Of a stretch of 25,371 nt of DNA, positions 17,482 through 23,428 are shown piece by piece; within the stretch, counting starts at the first letter, position 1; each line of letters starts with the position of its first letter. The stretch is from a virus. The stretch spans positions 1 to 25,371 of IMG/VR virus record IMGVR_UViG_3300009285_001669. One strand, given 5' to 3'. The notes below the pieces were generated by a model that was not told where the DNA came from, searched no databases, and worked only from the letters and a program-made list of their open reading frames with translations. The translations under genes were made by a program, and so were the position numbers.

Positions 17482-17640
17482 CCATGCACAAAAAAGAGCC
17501 GATTATTAATGGCAACGGGAGGATTCGTCGCGGCAATAATCGGCTCTTAGAAACCGTGCATGGAGGGTGAGTCCTAGAAGACTCTCGCGGGAGCTACCCG
17601 CCCCTTATGGTTTTTGGCAGTAACCCGCCTTGCGGGTCAC
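17482..17640 (-). ncRNA. Structured leader upstream of the portal gene
   Basis: Several nested inverted repeats occur in 160 bases without a gene. CCATGCAC at 17482-17489 pairs with GTGCATGG at 17556-17563. Inside it a perfect 14-bp arm at 17494-17507 pairs with 17535-17548. Then GAGTC at 17569-17573 pairs with GACTC at 17580-17584, GCGGG at 17587-17591 with CCCGC at 17597-17601, and GTAACCCGC at 17620-17628 with GCGGGTCAC at 17632-17640 (one mismatch). On the minus strand it lies in the leader of the portal mRNA. Function unknown; I do not claim an RNA family. Confidence 0.6.
17489..17548 (-). terminator. Terminator-like hairpin with T-run, minus direction
   Basis: Read on the minus strand, the 14-bp stem ending CGGCTCTT is followed by a TTTTTT run (17490-17495 on the plus strand as A residues). 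The loop is long (27 nt), so it may act as an attenuator rather than a full stop, because the portal and all capsid genes lie downstream and no strong promoter is visible between. Confidence 0.5.
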
Positions 17641-17650
17641 GCCCTAAATT

Positions 17651-18127
17651 TTACCCTTCGTTCTTTTTCAGCAAATCGTCAATACTAACGTCGTCGTCCC
17701 ATTGCCCGACAAAAAACCTGTCCGAACAATTCGTAATCCTGCCAAAAATAATCGGGTCTTTTACTTCCCGAATATACGCCACCTCAAAATTGTCGAAACA
17801 CTTCATTCCATGCGCTTTTTCGAGAGCATCTAAAACGTCGTCCGGCGGGCACTTGTCGTAATCCTCTATGCGAGTAAACGCGAGCTCTTTCCATGTTCGC
17901 GCGTTTTTATCCGACTCTTCCCGCAATTTTCTATTAAAGTCGTTAATCTTTTCCTGCGTTACGAAACGGTAATGTTCATAAGCAATCGCCATTTTCCGTT
18001 TGGCTTCTTTAAGTTCCCGGACGCGATTTCCAAGGAACTTAAATCCTAACGATTCGAGCCTATTTGACTTCTTGTTTTCGCTTGCCGATTTTACCGCTTG
18101 ATCCATGACTTCCCCGATTGTCTCCAT
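17651..18127 (-). CDS. Unknown phage protein
   Basis: 158 aa from the ATG at 18127, preceded by GGGGGAG; the frame stays open to 18250 but that part lacks a ribosome site and overlaps the previous gene in another frame. The protein begins METIGEVMDQAVKSASEN, has a basic helical middle (RVRELKEAKRKMAIAYEHYR) and an acidic C terminus (VGQWDDDVSIDDLLKKNEG). It overlaps the upstream gene by 68 bases. I do not recognise a family. It lies just before the portal leader, in the packaging/head region. Confidence 0.75.
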   Translation of the reverse strand: METIGEVMDQAVKSASENKKSNRLESLGFKFLGNRVRELKEAKRKMAIAYEHYRFVTQEKINDFNRKLREESDKNARTWKELAFTRIEDYDKCPPDDVLDALEKAHGMKCFDNFEVAYIREVKDPIIFGRITNCSDRFFVGQWDDDVSIDDLLKKNEG

Positions 18128-18347
18128 TGCTTTCTCCCCCTTCAATCTTAATCCTCTCGTAAAACAGCACGTTGTTTTTGTTGATGACATACTCAACGCC
18201 CAATTCATCAGCAATATGCACCATTTCGTTTTCCCATACATACATGACATTCTGTATGAGGCGCTTCACACCGCCAACAAAATGGATAATTTGGTGGTGC
18301 TTGTGCCGTCCCGTGTTGCATTGACGCGACGTATTTGTGTCTATCAT
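18060..18347 (-). CDS. Unknown small phage protein
   Basis: 95 aa. The ATG overlaps the stop of the 57-aa gene upstream (ATGA), which supports the start. The middle (RLIQNVMYVWENEMVHIADE and LGVEYVINKNNVLFYERIKI) looks like a small alpha/beta domain; the C-terminal 25 residues are Gly/Lys/Ser-rich and probably disordered. The N terminus carries a His-rich RHKHHQIIH that could bind metal. It overlaps the next gene by 68 bases, a long overlap, so its real 3' part may be under double coding constraint. Confidence 0.6.
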   Translation of the reverse strand: MIDTNTSRQCNTGRHKHHQIIHFVGGVKRLIQNVMYVWENEMVHIADELGVEYVINKNNVLFYERIKIEGGESNGDNRGSHGSSGKIGKRKQEVK

Positions 18348-18517
18348 AGTCTGCTTACCATCCCCCTCATTGGAAAATTCATGGGAATACTCATGTTAGA
18401 ACTACGCTCCGCGCCCGGCGCTTTAATCATCTTCGCAAATTGCTCGTCTGTCCTGTCGTCGCGTTCCAGGTCATTCAGAAGGTCTTTGGGTAACAGTTCT
18501 TTTTTTTTGCCAAACAT
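18344..18517 (-). CDS. Small 57-aa phage protein
   Basis: MFGKKKELLPKDLLNDLERD begins a charged 57-aa protein with a Met/Pro-rich tail (SIPMNFPMRGM). Its ATG lies at 18517 just after the stop of the upstream frame and its stop overlaps the next ATG (ATGA), so it is a translationally coupled link in the late operon. No ribosome site better than AGGGCG is seen. No family recognised. Confidence 0.6.
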   Translation of the reverse strand: MFGKKKELLPKDLLNDLERDDRTDEQFAKMIKAPGAERSSNMSIPMNFPMRGMVSRL

Positions 18518-18519
18518 GG

Positions 18520-18702
18520 TCACGCCCTAAAGATTTTTTTCCAAACCGCCTTTCCCATTTCCATCGGATGATAGAAGCTCCCTATCACCTGTGGACACTT
18601 TCGATACATGCCGAAATTCCAGAACACCAACGGCCACTTAATCATCTCCCCAAAATATACTTCGGCTCGTACGTCTCGCGGTTTTTCATGCAACATGGAC
18701 AC
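18520..18702 (-). CDS. Possible 60-aa gene behind the HNH endonuclease
   Basis: The frame starts MSMLHEKPRDVRAEVYFGEM and ends VWKKIFRA. Its start lies 17 bases inside the end of the HNH gene and its stop is two bases before the next ATG, so it fills the space exactly. A second Met (residue 3) is an alternative start; neither has a good ribosome site. It has many aromatic residues and two Cys-free conserved-looking blocks, but I recognise nothing. It could be a real gene or chance open frame. Confidence 0.45.
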   Translation of the reverse strand: MSMLHEKPRDVRAEVYFGEMIKWPLVFWNFGMYRKCPQVIGSFYHPMEMGKAVWKKIFRA

Positions 18703-19195
18703 GAGTGACCAGCTTTTTCGTCAACCGTCTTCCTCCTCCAGTATGTCCTCTCTGAGTGCAATTCGCACATACCACGTCGCACTTGTTTATCTCAGACACC
18801 AATCTTTCCATGCTTTTCGTTACTCCGTGCCCAACATTGAAAACTTTTAACTGGGGATTCCTGTGGTCAAAGTGCATAACCCACGGATGATATTTAATCC
18901 CGCAATCCGCACAAGGAACGGATTTCTTGCCCCATAAAAAATCCATCCTGCTCTTTCGCGTTTTGTTGGCATGGAAAATAACGCGATCTTTGTTGTTCTT
19001 GCACCACTCCTTATTCTGTTCCGATCGCCTTGCTTTGTTCTTGTTCAGCCAAACCCGATACGCTTCTGACGCGCAATTCTTACAAGCATGTCTCGGTTTT
19101 CCATTGTGAAGACTAAAATCAGACAATGGCAAGGCTTTTAGACATTTCGTGCAAGTCTTATCTCCCAAGGATATATCCCACCTTCTGCTGTTCAA
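18686..19195 (-). CDS. HNH endonuclease with zinc-binding Cys pairs (probable free-standing homing enzyme)
   Basis: 169 aa. An N-terminal zinc motif has TCTKCLKALPLSDF (C15, C18) with C38 and C41 of HACKNCASEAY. The nuclease part has CADC at 95-98, the HFDHR core at 108-112 and VCANC at 142-146 followed by GHTGGG, a beta-beta-alpha metal arrangement as in many phage HNH proteins. It overlaps the end of the large terminase gene by 38 bases. HNH genes beside terminase genes are either homing endonucleases or packaging cofactors that stimulate terminase cleavage. The two-zinc form is commoner in the former. Confidence 0.85.
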   Translation of the reverse strand: MNSRRWDISLGDKTCTKCLKALPLSDFSLHNGKPRHACKNCASEAYRVWLNKNKARRSEQNKEWCKNNKDRVIFHANKTRKSRMDFLWGKKSVPCADCGIKYHPWVMHFDHRNPQLKVFNVGHGVTKSMERLVSEINKCDVVCANCTQRGHTGGGRRLTKKLVTRVHVA

Positions 19196-20588
19196 AATTC
19201 CGTGGAACCCATACCTCCAAATTCGCCATGCTCACATATCTCACAAGATCAAAATGGTCTTTATACGGGCTGTCCGGCTCAGGCTTTAATGTTTCGTGGT
19301 TCCTGCCCCATCGCTCACACGCCCGGATAATGTTTTTGCACCGATTCTTAAATTTCAGTCTTGGAAAATTCAAGGTGTCCTCGGGCATCCTATCGTTGAA
19401 CCCAAGCAAATCTTTTACCTTCTGTATCCCGGTTTCAACCTCTTCCTCGCAAGCATAGGAGTCTCGAAAATCCAAATCAAACTTTTCAGACAAGTCTCGC
19501 TTCAGCGTGGTTCCATAATCGTTTCTCGCATTAGCAAAGTGTCTATCTATGATTCTGGTTTCAACTGGTTTTCCCTTTTCCATGAGCCTTATAATGTCCA
19601 CGTAATCGCGTATCGTCAACTTCGTTTCCTTGATGCGTAGCCAATCCTCACGCGGATATTCGTCGTCAAAAACTATCTGGCCCCTCGGGTCTACCCACCC
19701 CAACCCTATCGCCCACGGCTTGCCCCTCGCGGGGTCTACCACCGTAAACCACTGTGACCCGTCCGGCGGCTTCAGCGAATCATCAACGACGTGGTGCTCC
19801 CTACGGAAAGACTTCCCAAGTATGACGCTGGATAAGTGCATGAACTTTCCGTGCGCCCTCGCGTCCCTTTCGTCGGGGTCCCATTTCGACATCATGCGCT
19901 CAATGTTCTTGTGCGAAAGATGCCCCCTTACCCCATGTTCAATACATGCGTCCTCAATGTCGGCAGTTACAGAAACAGAATCTTGGTCATGGCTATCGAC
20001 CAAACTGTCCTGTATCCATGCCGACCCGCGCAACGGCGTAATCTGAAACATCAGTATCCCGCCCCTACGCATACGTCCAACACACGCATTAAATATGTCC
20101 TCGCTTGGGGGTTCATTGAACGCAACCGCACCCAATGTCGCGGATTCAAACTCCTTTGGCTCTTGCGCGTTACTGAACTTGTCCATCAAAAATCCAGTGT
20201 CCGTTTTATATACGAAATTGTAGTTCTTGCCGTGCTTCTCAGCAGAATACCGCCCCTTCGGCCACCAATATTTAATTTCCTTATCAATCGTCCCCGTTTC
20301 CCCAAGATCGTTGGCCTCCGTTACAACCCTCAAATGCTTGTCATATGGCCAATTTCGAAATAACGGATAGTCAAAGAACTCGTTTTGCGGCCCCCAAAAT
20401 ATGTTTGCAAATATATTCGCCCACGCCGCCGTCTTCCCTATCCCATTCGCCGCCAAAATGAGATATACAAAGTGCTTCCCGTTCCCGACATGCTTTATGA
20501 AATCCTGAACCTTGGCGTTTGGCTTGTAATACCTACACCGCTCCTCCACCATCCTCCGGTTCAGTTCAGCTTTCGCCTTGTCGATCAA
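19158..20588 (-). CDS. terL: Terminase large subunit
   Basis: 476 aa. It cuts concatemeric phage DNA and pumps it into the procapsid through the portal. The ATPase has Walker A AANGIGKT at 46-53 and Walker B TLGAVAFNEPP with the catalytic Glu at 159, followed by the coupling region MFQITPL. The RNase H-like nuclease has acidic residues in VVDPARG (D285), IIDRHF (D348) and YKDHFDLVRY (D444, D447). The frame opens only nine codons upstream of a TTG at 20588, so the start is TTG unless it begins at the internal ATG (residue 13), whose GGAGG touches the codon. A stable hairpin ends five bases before this TTG. Confidence 0.93.
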   Translation of the reverse strand: MIDKAKAELNRRMVEERCRYYKPNAKVQDFIKHVGNGKHFVYLILAANGIGKTAAWANIFANIFWGPQNEFFDYPLFRNWPYDKHLRVVTEANDLGETGTIDKEIKYWWPKGRYSAEKHGKNYNFVYKTDTGFLMDKFSNAQEPKEFESATLGAVAFNEPPSEDIFNACVGRMRRGGILMFQITPLRGSAWIQDSLVDSHDQDSVSVTADIEDACIEHGVRGHLSHKNIERMMSKWDPDERDARAHGKFMHLSSVILGKSFRREHHVVDDSLKPPDGSQWFTVVDPARGKPWAIGLGWVDPRGQIVFDDEYPREDWLRIKETKLTIRDYVDIIRLMEKGKPVETRIIDRHFANARNDYGTTLKRDLSEKFDLDFRDSYACEEEVETGIQKVKDLLGFNDRMPEDTLNFPRLKFKNRCKNIIRACERWGRNHETLKPEPDSPYKDHFDLVRYVSMANLEVWVPRNFEQQKVGYILGR

Positions 20589-20592
20589 AGTG

Positions 20593-20824
20593 GCCGAATG
20601 CCTACAACCGTATCGCTACGGAGGCTACGCTTCGGCATGGAGAGTCTTGCCCACCGTCCCACCCTTTGCGGGGACACGTGACGCATAAACGCTACGCTTA
20701 TGCGTTTCACCGGATATTCCCGGATCATCAGACGTGTGAAATAGGGGTGGGTTCGTCATAATGCCCCGACCTCTCCTGGCATTTCACGTACGTTTCCCGC
20801 CTCTTTTTCCGCTTCGCGGGGCAT
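20593..20824 (-). ncRNA. Dense inverted-repeat region between the terminase genes (structured RNA or packaging site)
   Basis: Arms: GCCGAA 20593-20598 with TTCGGC 20631-20636, inside it GCCT 20600-20603 with AGGC 20622-20625 and CCGTA 20608-20612 with TACGG 20617-20621. Next CCCACC 20650-20655 with GGTGGG 20746-20751, enclosing GTCCC 20656-20660 with GGGAC 20671-20675, CACGT 20675-20679 with ACGTG 20732-20736, ACGCATAA 20681-20688 with TTATGCGT 20698-20705 and CCGG 20710-20713 with CCGG 20720-20723. Finally ATGCCCCG 20761-20768 with CGGGGCAT 20817-20824. A multibranched fold, or a pac/cos type recognition site; no family recognised. Confidence 0.55.
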
Positions 20825-21041
20825 CTTCGAAATCAAGATATCGCGCGTTTCCTTCGTTTGCGTATACCAACTTTCTCCTGCTATAGGCACACCGAAACCG
20901 TTTCTTTACCCTGTTCGTGTTCATACGGTTATGCTTTACATCTTTTGGACAAGTCCAATTTCGTGAAAAATCTTCAGCGGCTGCAGAACAACTCGCCCGT
21001 TGTCCGATTTCGCGGTCTTCCTTATTCGCTTTGTCCGACAA
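20784..21041 (-). CDS. Possible 85-aa basic protein between the terminase genes
   Basis: A TTG-started frame overlapping the end of the small terminase gene by 20 bases. The protein is basic (many Lys/Arg, KKRFRCAYSRRKLVYANEG) with three Cys residues and a Gly/Lys/Arg tail. There is no recognisable domain and no strong ribosome site. Its end runs into the inverted repeats at 20761-20824. It may be a nucleic-acid-binding gene or an accidental open frame in a non-coding packaging region. Confidence 0.35.
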   Translation of the reverse strand: MSDKANKEDREIGQRASCSAAAEDFSRNWTCPKDVKHNRMNTNRVKKRFRCAYSRRKLVYANEGNARYLDFEDAPRSGKRGGKRT

Positions 21042-21501
21042 CCTGCGTCCCCTCAGGCTCTACCACCCTCAACTCCTTCTCCTCCAACGCCTTCTCCAAA
21101 TCTTCCTTGCTCATAGCCTTCACTACCATCTTGTTCAACTCAGCGTCCGTCATACCACCCTCTGGCCCCTTATTGATATTCTCGCTGGTGAACTTCTCCG
21201 ACCACCCTAACCGCTTCTGATACCAAAGCTTTATCCCCGCTATGTCCCCACCCAATGCCTTCCGATACAACGCATCGTTGACCTTTACCTCCTGCTCCGC
21301 CAACCTTACCTTCTCCTCCTCCCGCCACCTCTCCCACCTGTGTGGCATTATCTTGTATTCCCACTGGTAAATCGTGTTCGGCGTCACGTCCAATACCGCC
21401 GCCTTCTCCTTCAATGACAAATGACGGTATTCGGGATCTGACATCCTCAAATCCCACTCCCGCCGTATCGCCTCCATCTCTGCTTCTGGTCGTTTTCCCA
21501 T
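21022..21501 (-). CDS. terS: Terminase small subunit (HTH type)
   Basis: 159 aa. The N-terminal half has a helix-turn-helix at about 29-48 (LSLKEKAAVLDVTPNTIYQW), as in phBC6A51-like small terminases. A helical KVRLAEQEVKVNDALYRKAL and GIKLWYQKRLGW follow, the latter typical of this family. The C-terminal region is acidic and helical (MSKEDLEKALEEKEL) and would contact the large subunit. It recognises the packaging start site. It opens the packaging block, with only the zinc-finger gene before it. Confidence 0.85.
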   Translation of the reverse strand: MGKRPEAEMEAIRREWDLRMSDPEYRHLSLKEKAAVLDVTPNTIYQWEYKIMPHRWERWREEEKVRLAEQEVKVNDALYRKALGGDIAGIKLWYQKRLGWSEKFTSENINKGPEGGMTDAELNKMVVKAMSKEDLEKALEEKELRVVEPEGTQVVGQSE

Positions 21502-21574
21502 GGTTTACTGTTCCCTTGAACTATAAACTATCCAAATTGCCCAAATTCTGCCCGAATAAACCCCATTTTTGCCA

Positions 21575-21778
21575 TCAACTACCCGTTTTCAAGCAGTTGG
21601 TAACCTTCCCGCTTTTCGCCCGCAGCCGAAACCCTCCATTCCTCTCAGCAGCCACTAACCCACTGCACCTACGCCCACAATAATTGCCCTTTTCCTCATT
21701 CAAATTCGACTTTCTAGCCAGTTTCCTTATCCCACACCGCTTACACCCTATTTCAACCAGCTTATGACGGTTAGGCAT
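21575..21778 (-). CDS. Small zinc-finger protein
   Basis: 67 aa with AAGGGG upstream of the ATG. A four-Cys site is visible: GCKRCG (C12, C15) and YCGRRC (C34, C38), then a basic tail. The pattern resembles the zinc motif that heads many phage HNH or homing proteins, but no nuclease core follows, so it is either a stand-alone DNA-binding protein or the remnant of one. It is the first likely gene of the packaging block. Confidence 0.6.
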   Translation of the reverse strand: MPNRHKLVEIGCKRCGIRKLARKSNLNEEKGNYCGRRCSGLVAAERNGGFRLRAKSGKVTNCLKTGS

Positions 21779-21857
21779 GGCTAAGAACCCCTTCCAACAT
21801 CGTCAGATATCGCCTACAACCCTTCGTTTCTGCCAGTTTCCACAAATTCTACTGACA

Positions 21858-21939
21858 GGGGAGGGGGATAGGGTGGTATAACTATAATAATTATGGAACC
21901 ATTCACGATTGCCCCACCCCTCCCCGCCGGCCATCCCCC
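21858..21939. promoter_or_regulatory. Facing G-quadruplex-capable tracts around an AT-rich core
   Basis: Plus strand 21858-21876 has GGGGAGGGGGATAGGGTGG. The minus strand over 21912-21939 has four runs of four or more G separated by 9, 1 and 1 bases. GGGGAGGGG at 21858-21866 and CCCCTCCCC at 21917-21925 are perfect inverted arms. The 35 bases between are AT-rich with TATAAT-like words in both directions. It could be a control region or origin feature; no protein-binding site is recognised. Confidence 0.5.
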
Positions 21940-22173
21940 TCAAACTGTCTCCCAACTTCCGATAATAATGGTTATGTGGCATATTTAAAACATGCAAACA
22001 TATGATTATTAACGCTTTTCTCTTTTGGGAGCATATTATGTGGCATCTTGAATGGAAAATGGGGGTATTTGAATGAAAAGTTGAATGAAATCGGAAATAC
22101 AATCGAATGGCTACGAGGGAAACTTCCAGGAATGACACGGATTTGCTTGAGCGAGCATCTTTTCACCCAAAAT

Positions 22174-22299
22174 CTCACAGTTGAAACCCAGTATCTCACA
22201 GTTGAAACCCAGTATCTCACAGTTGAAACCCAGTATCTCACAGTTGAAACTCCAAATCGAACAGTTGAAACCCAAAACCGATCAATTGATCTCTCGGAT
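22174..22299. repeat. 21-bp tandem repeat array, six units
   Basis: Three identical units CTCACAGTTGAAACCCAGTAT begin at 22174, 22195 and 22216, followed by diverging units at 22237, 22258 and 22279 in exact 21-base register. The last unit contains the perfect palindrome GATCAATTGATC (22280-22291). The period is two helix turns, as in iterons or operator arrays. The unit is a multiple of three without stops, so both strands read as heptapeptide repeats (LTVETQY plus, VSTVRYW minus). Whether it is translated is open. Confidence 0.85.
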
Positions 22300-22492
22300 C
22301 TAGCTATCTCTCTACGGGAGTAAAACATATTATCCTGTAATGGGGGTTGGTTATGCGAGTTGCTTCGGATTTTTTGGTTGTTATTCTGCTGTATTAGTTT
22401 TACTAATGCTACTATCGTAGATACAAGGAGATTACTGGTTATGCCGATTATACTGCTTTTGCTGTTCTTCGTTGATATTGAGGTTTTGGACA

Positions 22493-22696
22493 TCACGATG
22501 CGCGGATGATCCGGATTTTTTGCATGAATGGGGCCTGGTGGCAACTATCACAATTTAGCTGAACATCGGATATTACCAACTGAGAGCAGAGGGGACATTG
22601 ATACATTTGAGTGCTTTGTTCCGGCTTTTTCGCAAGGCCGGTGGCACCTGATTTCGTGATTGTTCGTTTATTTCGAGATTTCGATCTATTGGACAT
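22493..22696 (-). CDS. Small zinc-ribbon protein
   Basis: 67 aa. After a basic, Lys/Arg/Ser-rich N terminus (MSNRSKSRNKRTITKSGATG) comes YQCPLCSQLVISDVQL and NCDSCHQAPF, two CxxC knuckles 14 residues apart that make a zinc ribbon. Such proteins bind nucleic acid or other proteins. The ribosome site is weak. It lies 100 bases behind the sigma-like gene in the same direction, probably in the same early transcript. Role unknown. Confidence 0.6.
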   Translation of the reverse strand: MSNRSKSRNKRTITKSGATGLAKKPEQSTQMYQCPLCSQLVISDVQLNCDSCHQAPFMQKIRIIRAS

Positions 22697-22797
22697 TTAT
22701 TGTCCGATGCGGAACGCACGACGATTCGATTTTAGAGCTATTATCTCGAAATATGGGTGTTGGATATCTAGATAATTGGAGGCCGGGAAACAGCAGA

Positions 22798-23088
22798 CTA
22801 ATTGCCGTACTCATTTTCGGCCTCGAAATTTTGGGATACATTGATTCTTCCCGAACCTCTTTTGCGACCTTCCTTATCAATCCATGTGGGGGGTAAATCG
22901 GGGCATGATCCATCGGATTTTTCGCGGCAATTATCCCGGAGATAATTCAACATCCGTCCTCTGATTACTTTTTTGCTCGCGGCCTTTTTTCCAAGCTTGA
23001 AAATTTCCAGATTCCCAACAGAAATGAGATCATCGAAATGGAGATTATTAGGTGGTAGGATCGAACGGGCGATTGACTCTATATTCAT
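22798..23088 (-). CDS. Sigma-70 region 2-like small protein
   Basis: 96 aa. Residues of about 17-57 (HFDDLISVGNLEIFKLGKKA then VIRGRMLNYLRDNCRE) match the shape of sigma factor region 2: the acidic ..DDLisvG.l.. helix that contacts RNA polymerase and the IRGrmlnYLRd helix before the -10 binding part. The aromatic -10 recognition section is not evident, and the C-terminal 40 residues are polar and unrelated. There is no region 4. The start is fixed by a stop codon directly before the ATG; the ribosome site is poor. It may be a sigma-like or anti-sigma-like regulator of late transcription. Confidence 0.6.
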   Translation of the reverse strand: MNIESIARSILPPNNLHFDDLISVGNLEIFKLGKKAASKKVIRGRMLNYLRDNCREKSDGSCPDLPPTWIDKEGRKRGSGRINVSQNFEAENEYGN

Positions 23089-23117
23089 CTACTATAGATC
23101 ACTTCTCAACGACAAAT

Positions 23118-23294
23118 TTACAACCAATCTTTCAAATATTTCTTCATCTTTTTTAATTGGGAGGATATTGCCTGTTGGGATTTCTGTAGTAATTTTCCGA
23201 TTTCAGTTTGTGACATTCCACGGTAGATGAGCCGAGCGACTAGCTGATCTTTCATCCGCATTTTTTCCATAGCTAATTTTAAATCCAACTCCAT
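23118..23294 (-). CDS. Small helix-turn-helix protein, sigma region 4-like
   Basis: 58 aa with GAGGTAAAC just before the ATG. The core RLIYRGMSQTEIGKLLQKSQ followed by QAISSQLKKMKKYLKDWL is a helix-turn-helix of the kind found in sigma region 4.2 and in small phage regulators (Sq.eIg..l..sq.aiS..l). It lies 29 bases upstream of the region 2-like gene, so the two may work as a split factor. Alternatively it is a simple repressor of the leftward early operon, of which it is the first gene. Confidence 0.65.
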   Translation of the reverse strand: MELDLKLAMEKMRMKDQLVARLIYRGMSQTEIGKLLQKSQQAISSQLKKMKKYLKDWL

Positions 23295-23331
23295 CTGTTT
23301 ACCTCGTTTTTAATATTTAGAACATACTAAA

Positions 23332-23360
23332 CGTATAGAATATCCGCGACGTCCAGGCAA
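23332..23360 (-). promoter_or_regulatory. Candidate leftward early promoter
   Basis: On the minus strand TTGCCT (23355-23360) and TATACG (23332-23337) are separated by 17 bases, each matching four of six sigma70 consensus positions. It would start transcription about 30 bases before the HTH gene. The AT-rich stretch 23364-23394 between this and the rightward promoter could serve as an upstream element for either. Confidence 0.4.
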
Positions 23361-23394
23361 GCGAAAATATATTTTTATTTGTTGATAATAAACC

Positions 23395-23422
23395 TTGACA
23401 AATATCTGCGGTCTGGTATACT
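23395..23422 (+). promoter_or_regulatory. Strong rightward early promoter
   Basis: A perfect TTGACA at 23395-23400, a 16-base spacer and TATACT at 23417-23422, with an AT-rich stretch upstream. Transcription should start near 23429, exactly where the first helix of the structured RNA begins. It drives the RNA and the following repressor-like genes. Confidence 0.8.
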
Positions 23423-23428
23423 ATATAT

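Larger units (their letters stand above)
21779..22492. other. Gene-poor region with repeats and G-rich tracts
   Basis: About 700 bases without a convincing gene. Open frames on both strands here have poor ribosome sites and low-complexity products. What it holds: two facing G-rich tracts around an AT-rich core (21858-21939), two copies of TTATGTGGCAT (near 21972-21982 and 22035-22046), and the 21-bp repeat array with a palindrome (22174-22299). It separates the late block from the early minus-strand genes, so a late promoter or a replication origin may be here. I could not assign a confident promoter. Confidence 0.6.

Noticed and set aside
17635-18531. A 14-bp direct repeat, GGTCACGCCCTAAA, at 17635-17648 and 18518-18531, flanking a three-gene block
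   Set aside because: About one pair of identical 14-mers is expected by chance in 25 kb, and the copies share no longer flanks. Not enough to call a mobile cassette.
20625-20759. 44-aa minus-strand frame between the terminase genes
   Set aside because: It lies wholly within the nested inverted repeats and has no recognisable content; structure explains the sequence better.
20593-20824. Group I intron or IscB/HEARO guide RNA
   Set aside because: No interrupted gene and no RuvC-HNH or intron-encoded protein next to it; I cannot confirm any family signature by eye.
22174-22299. CRISPR array
   Set aside because: Units are back to back with no unique spacers and no cas genes are near.
21972-22544. 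190-aa minus-strand and 91-aa plus-strand open frames across the repeats, and a 111-aa frame at 21803-22138
   Set aside because: The repeat unit is a multiple of three and stop-free, so both strands stay open by construction. Products are low-complexity and starts lack good ribosome sites.
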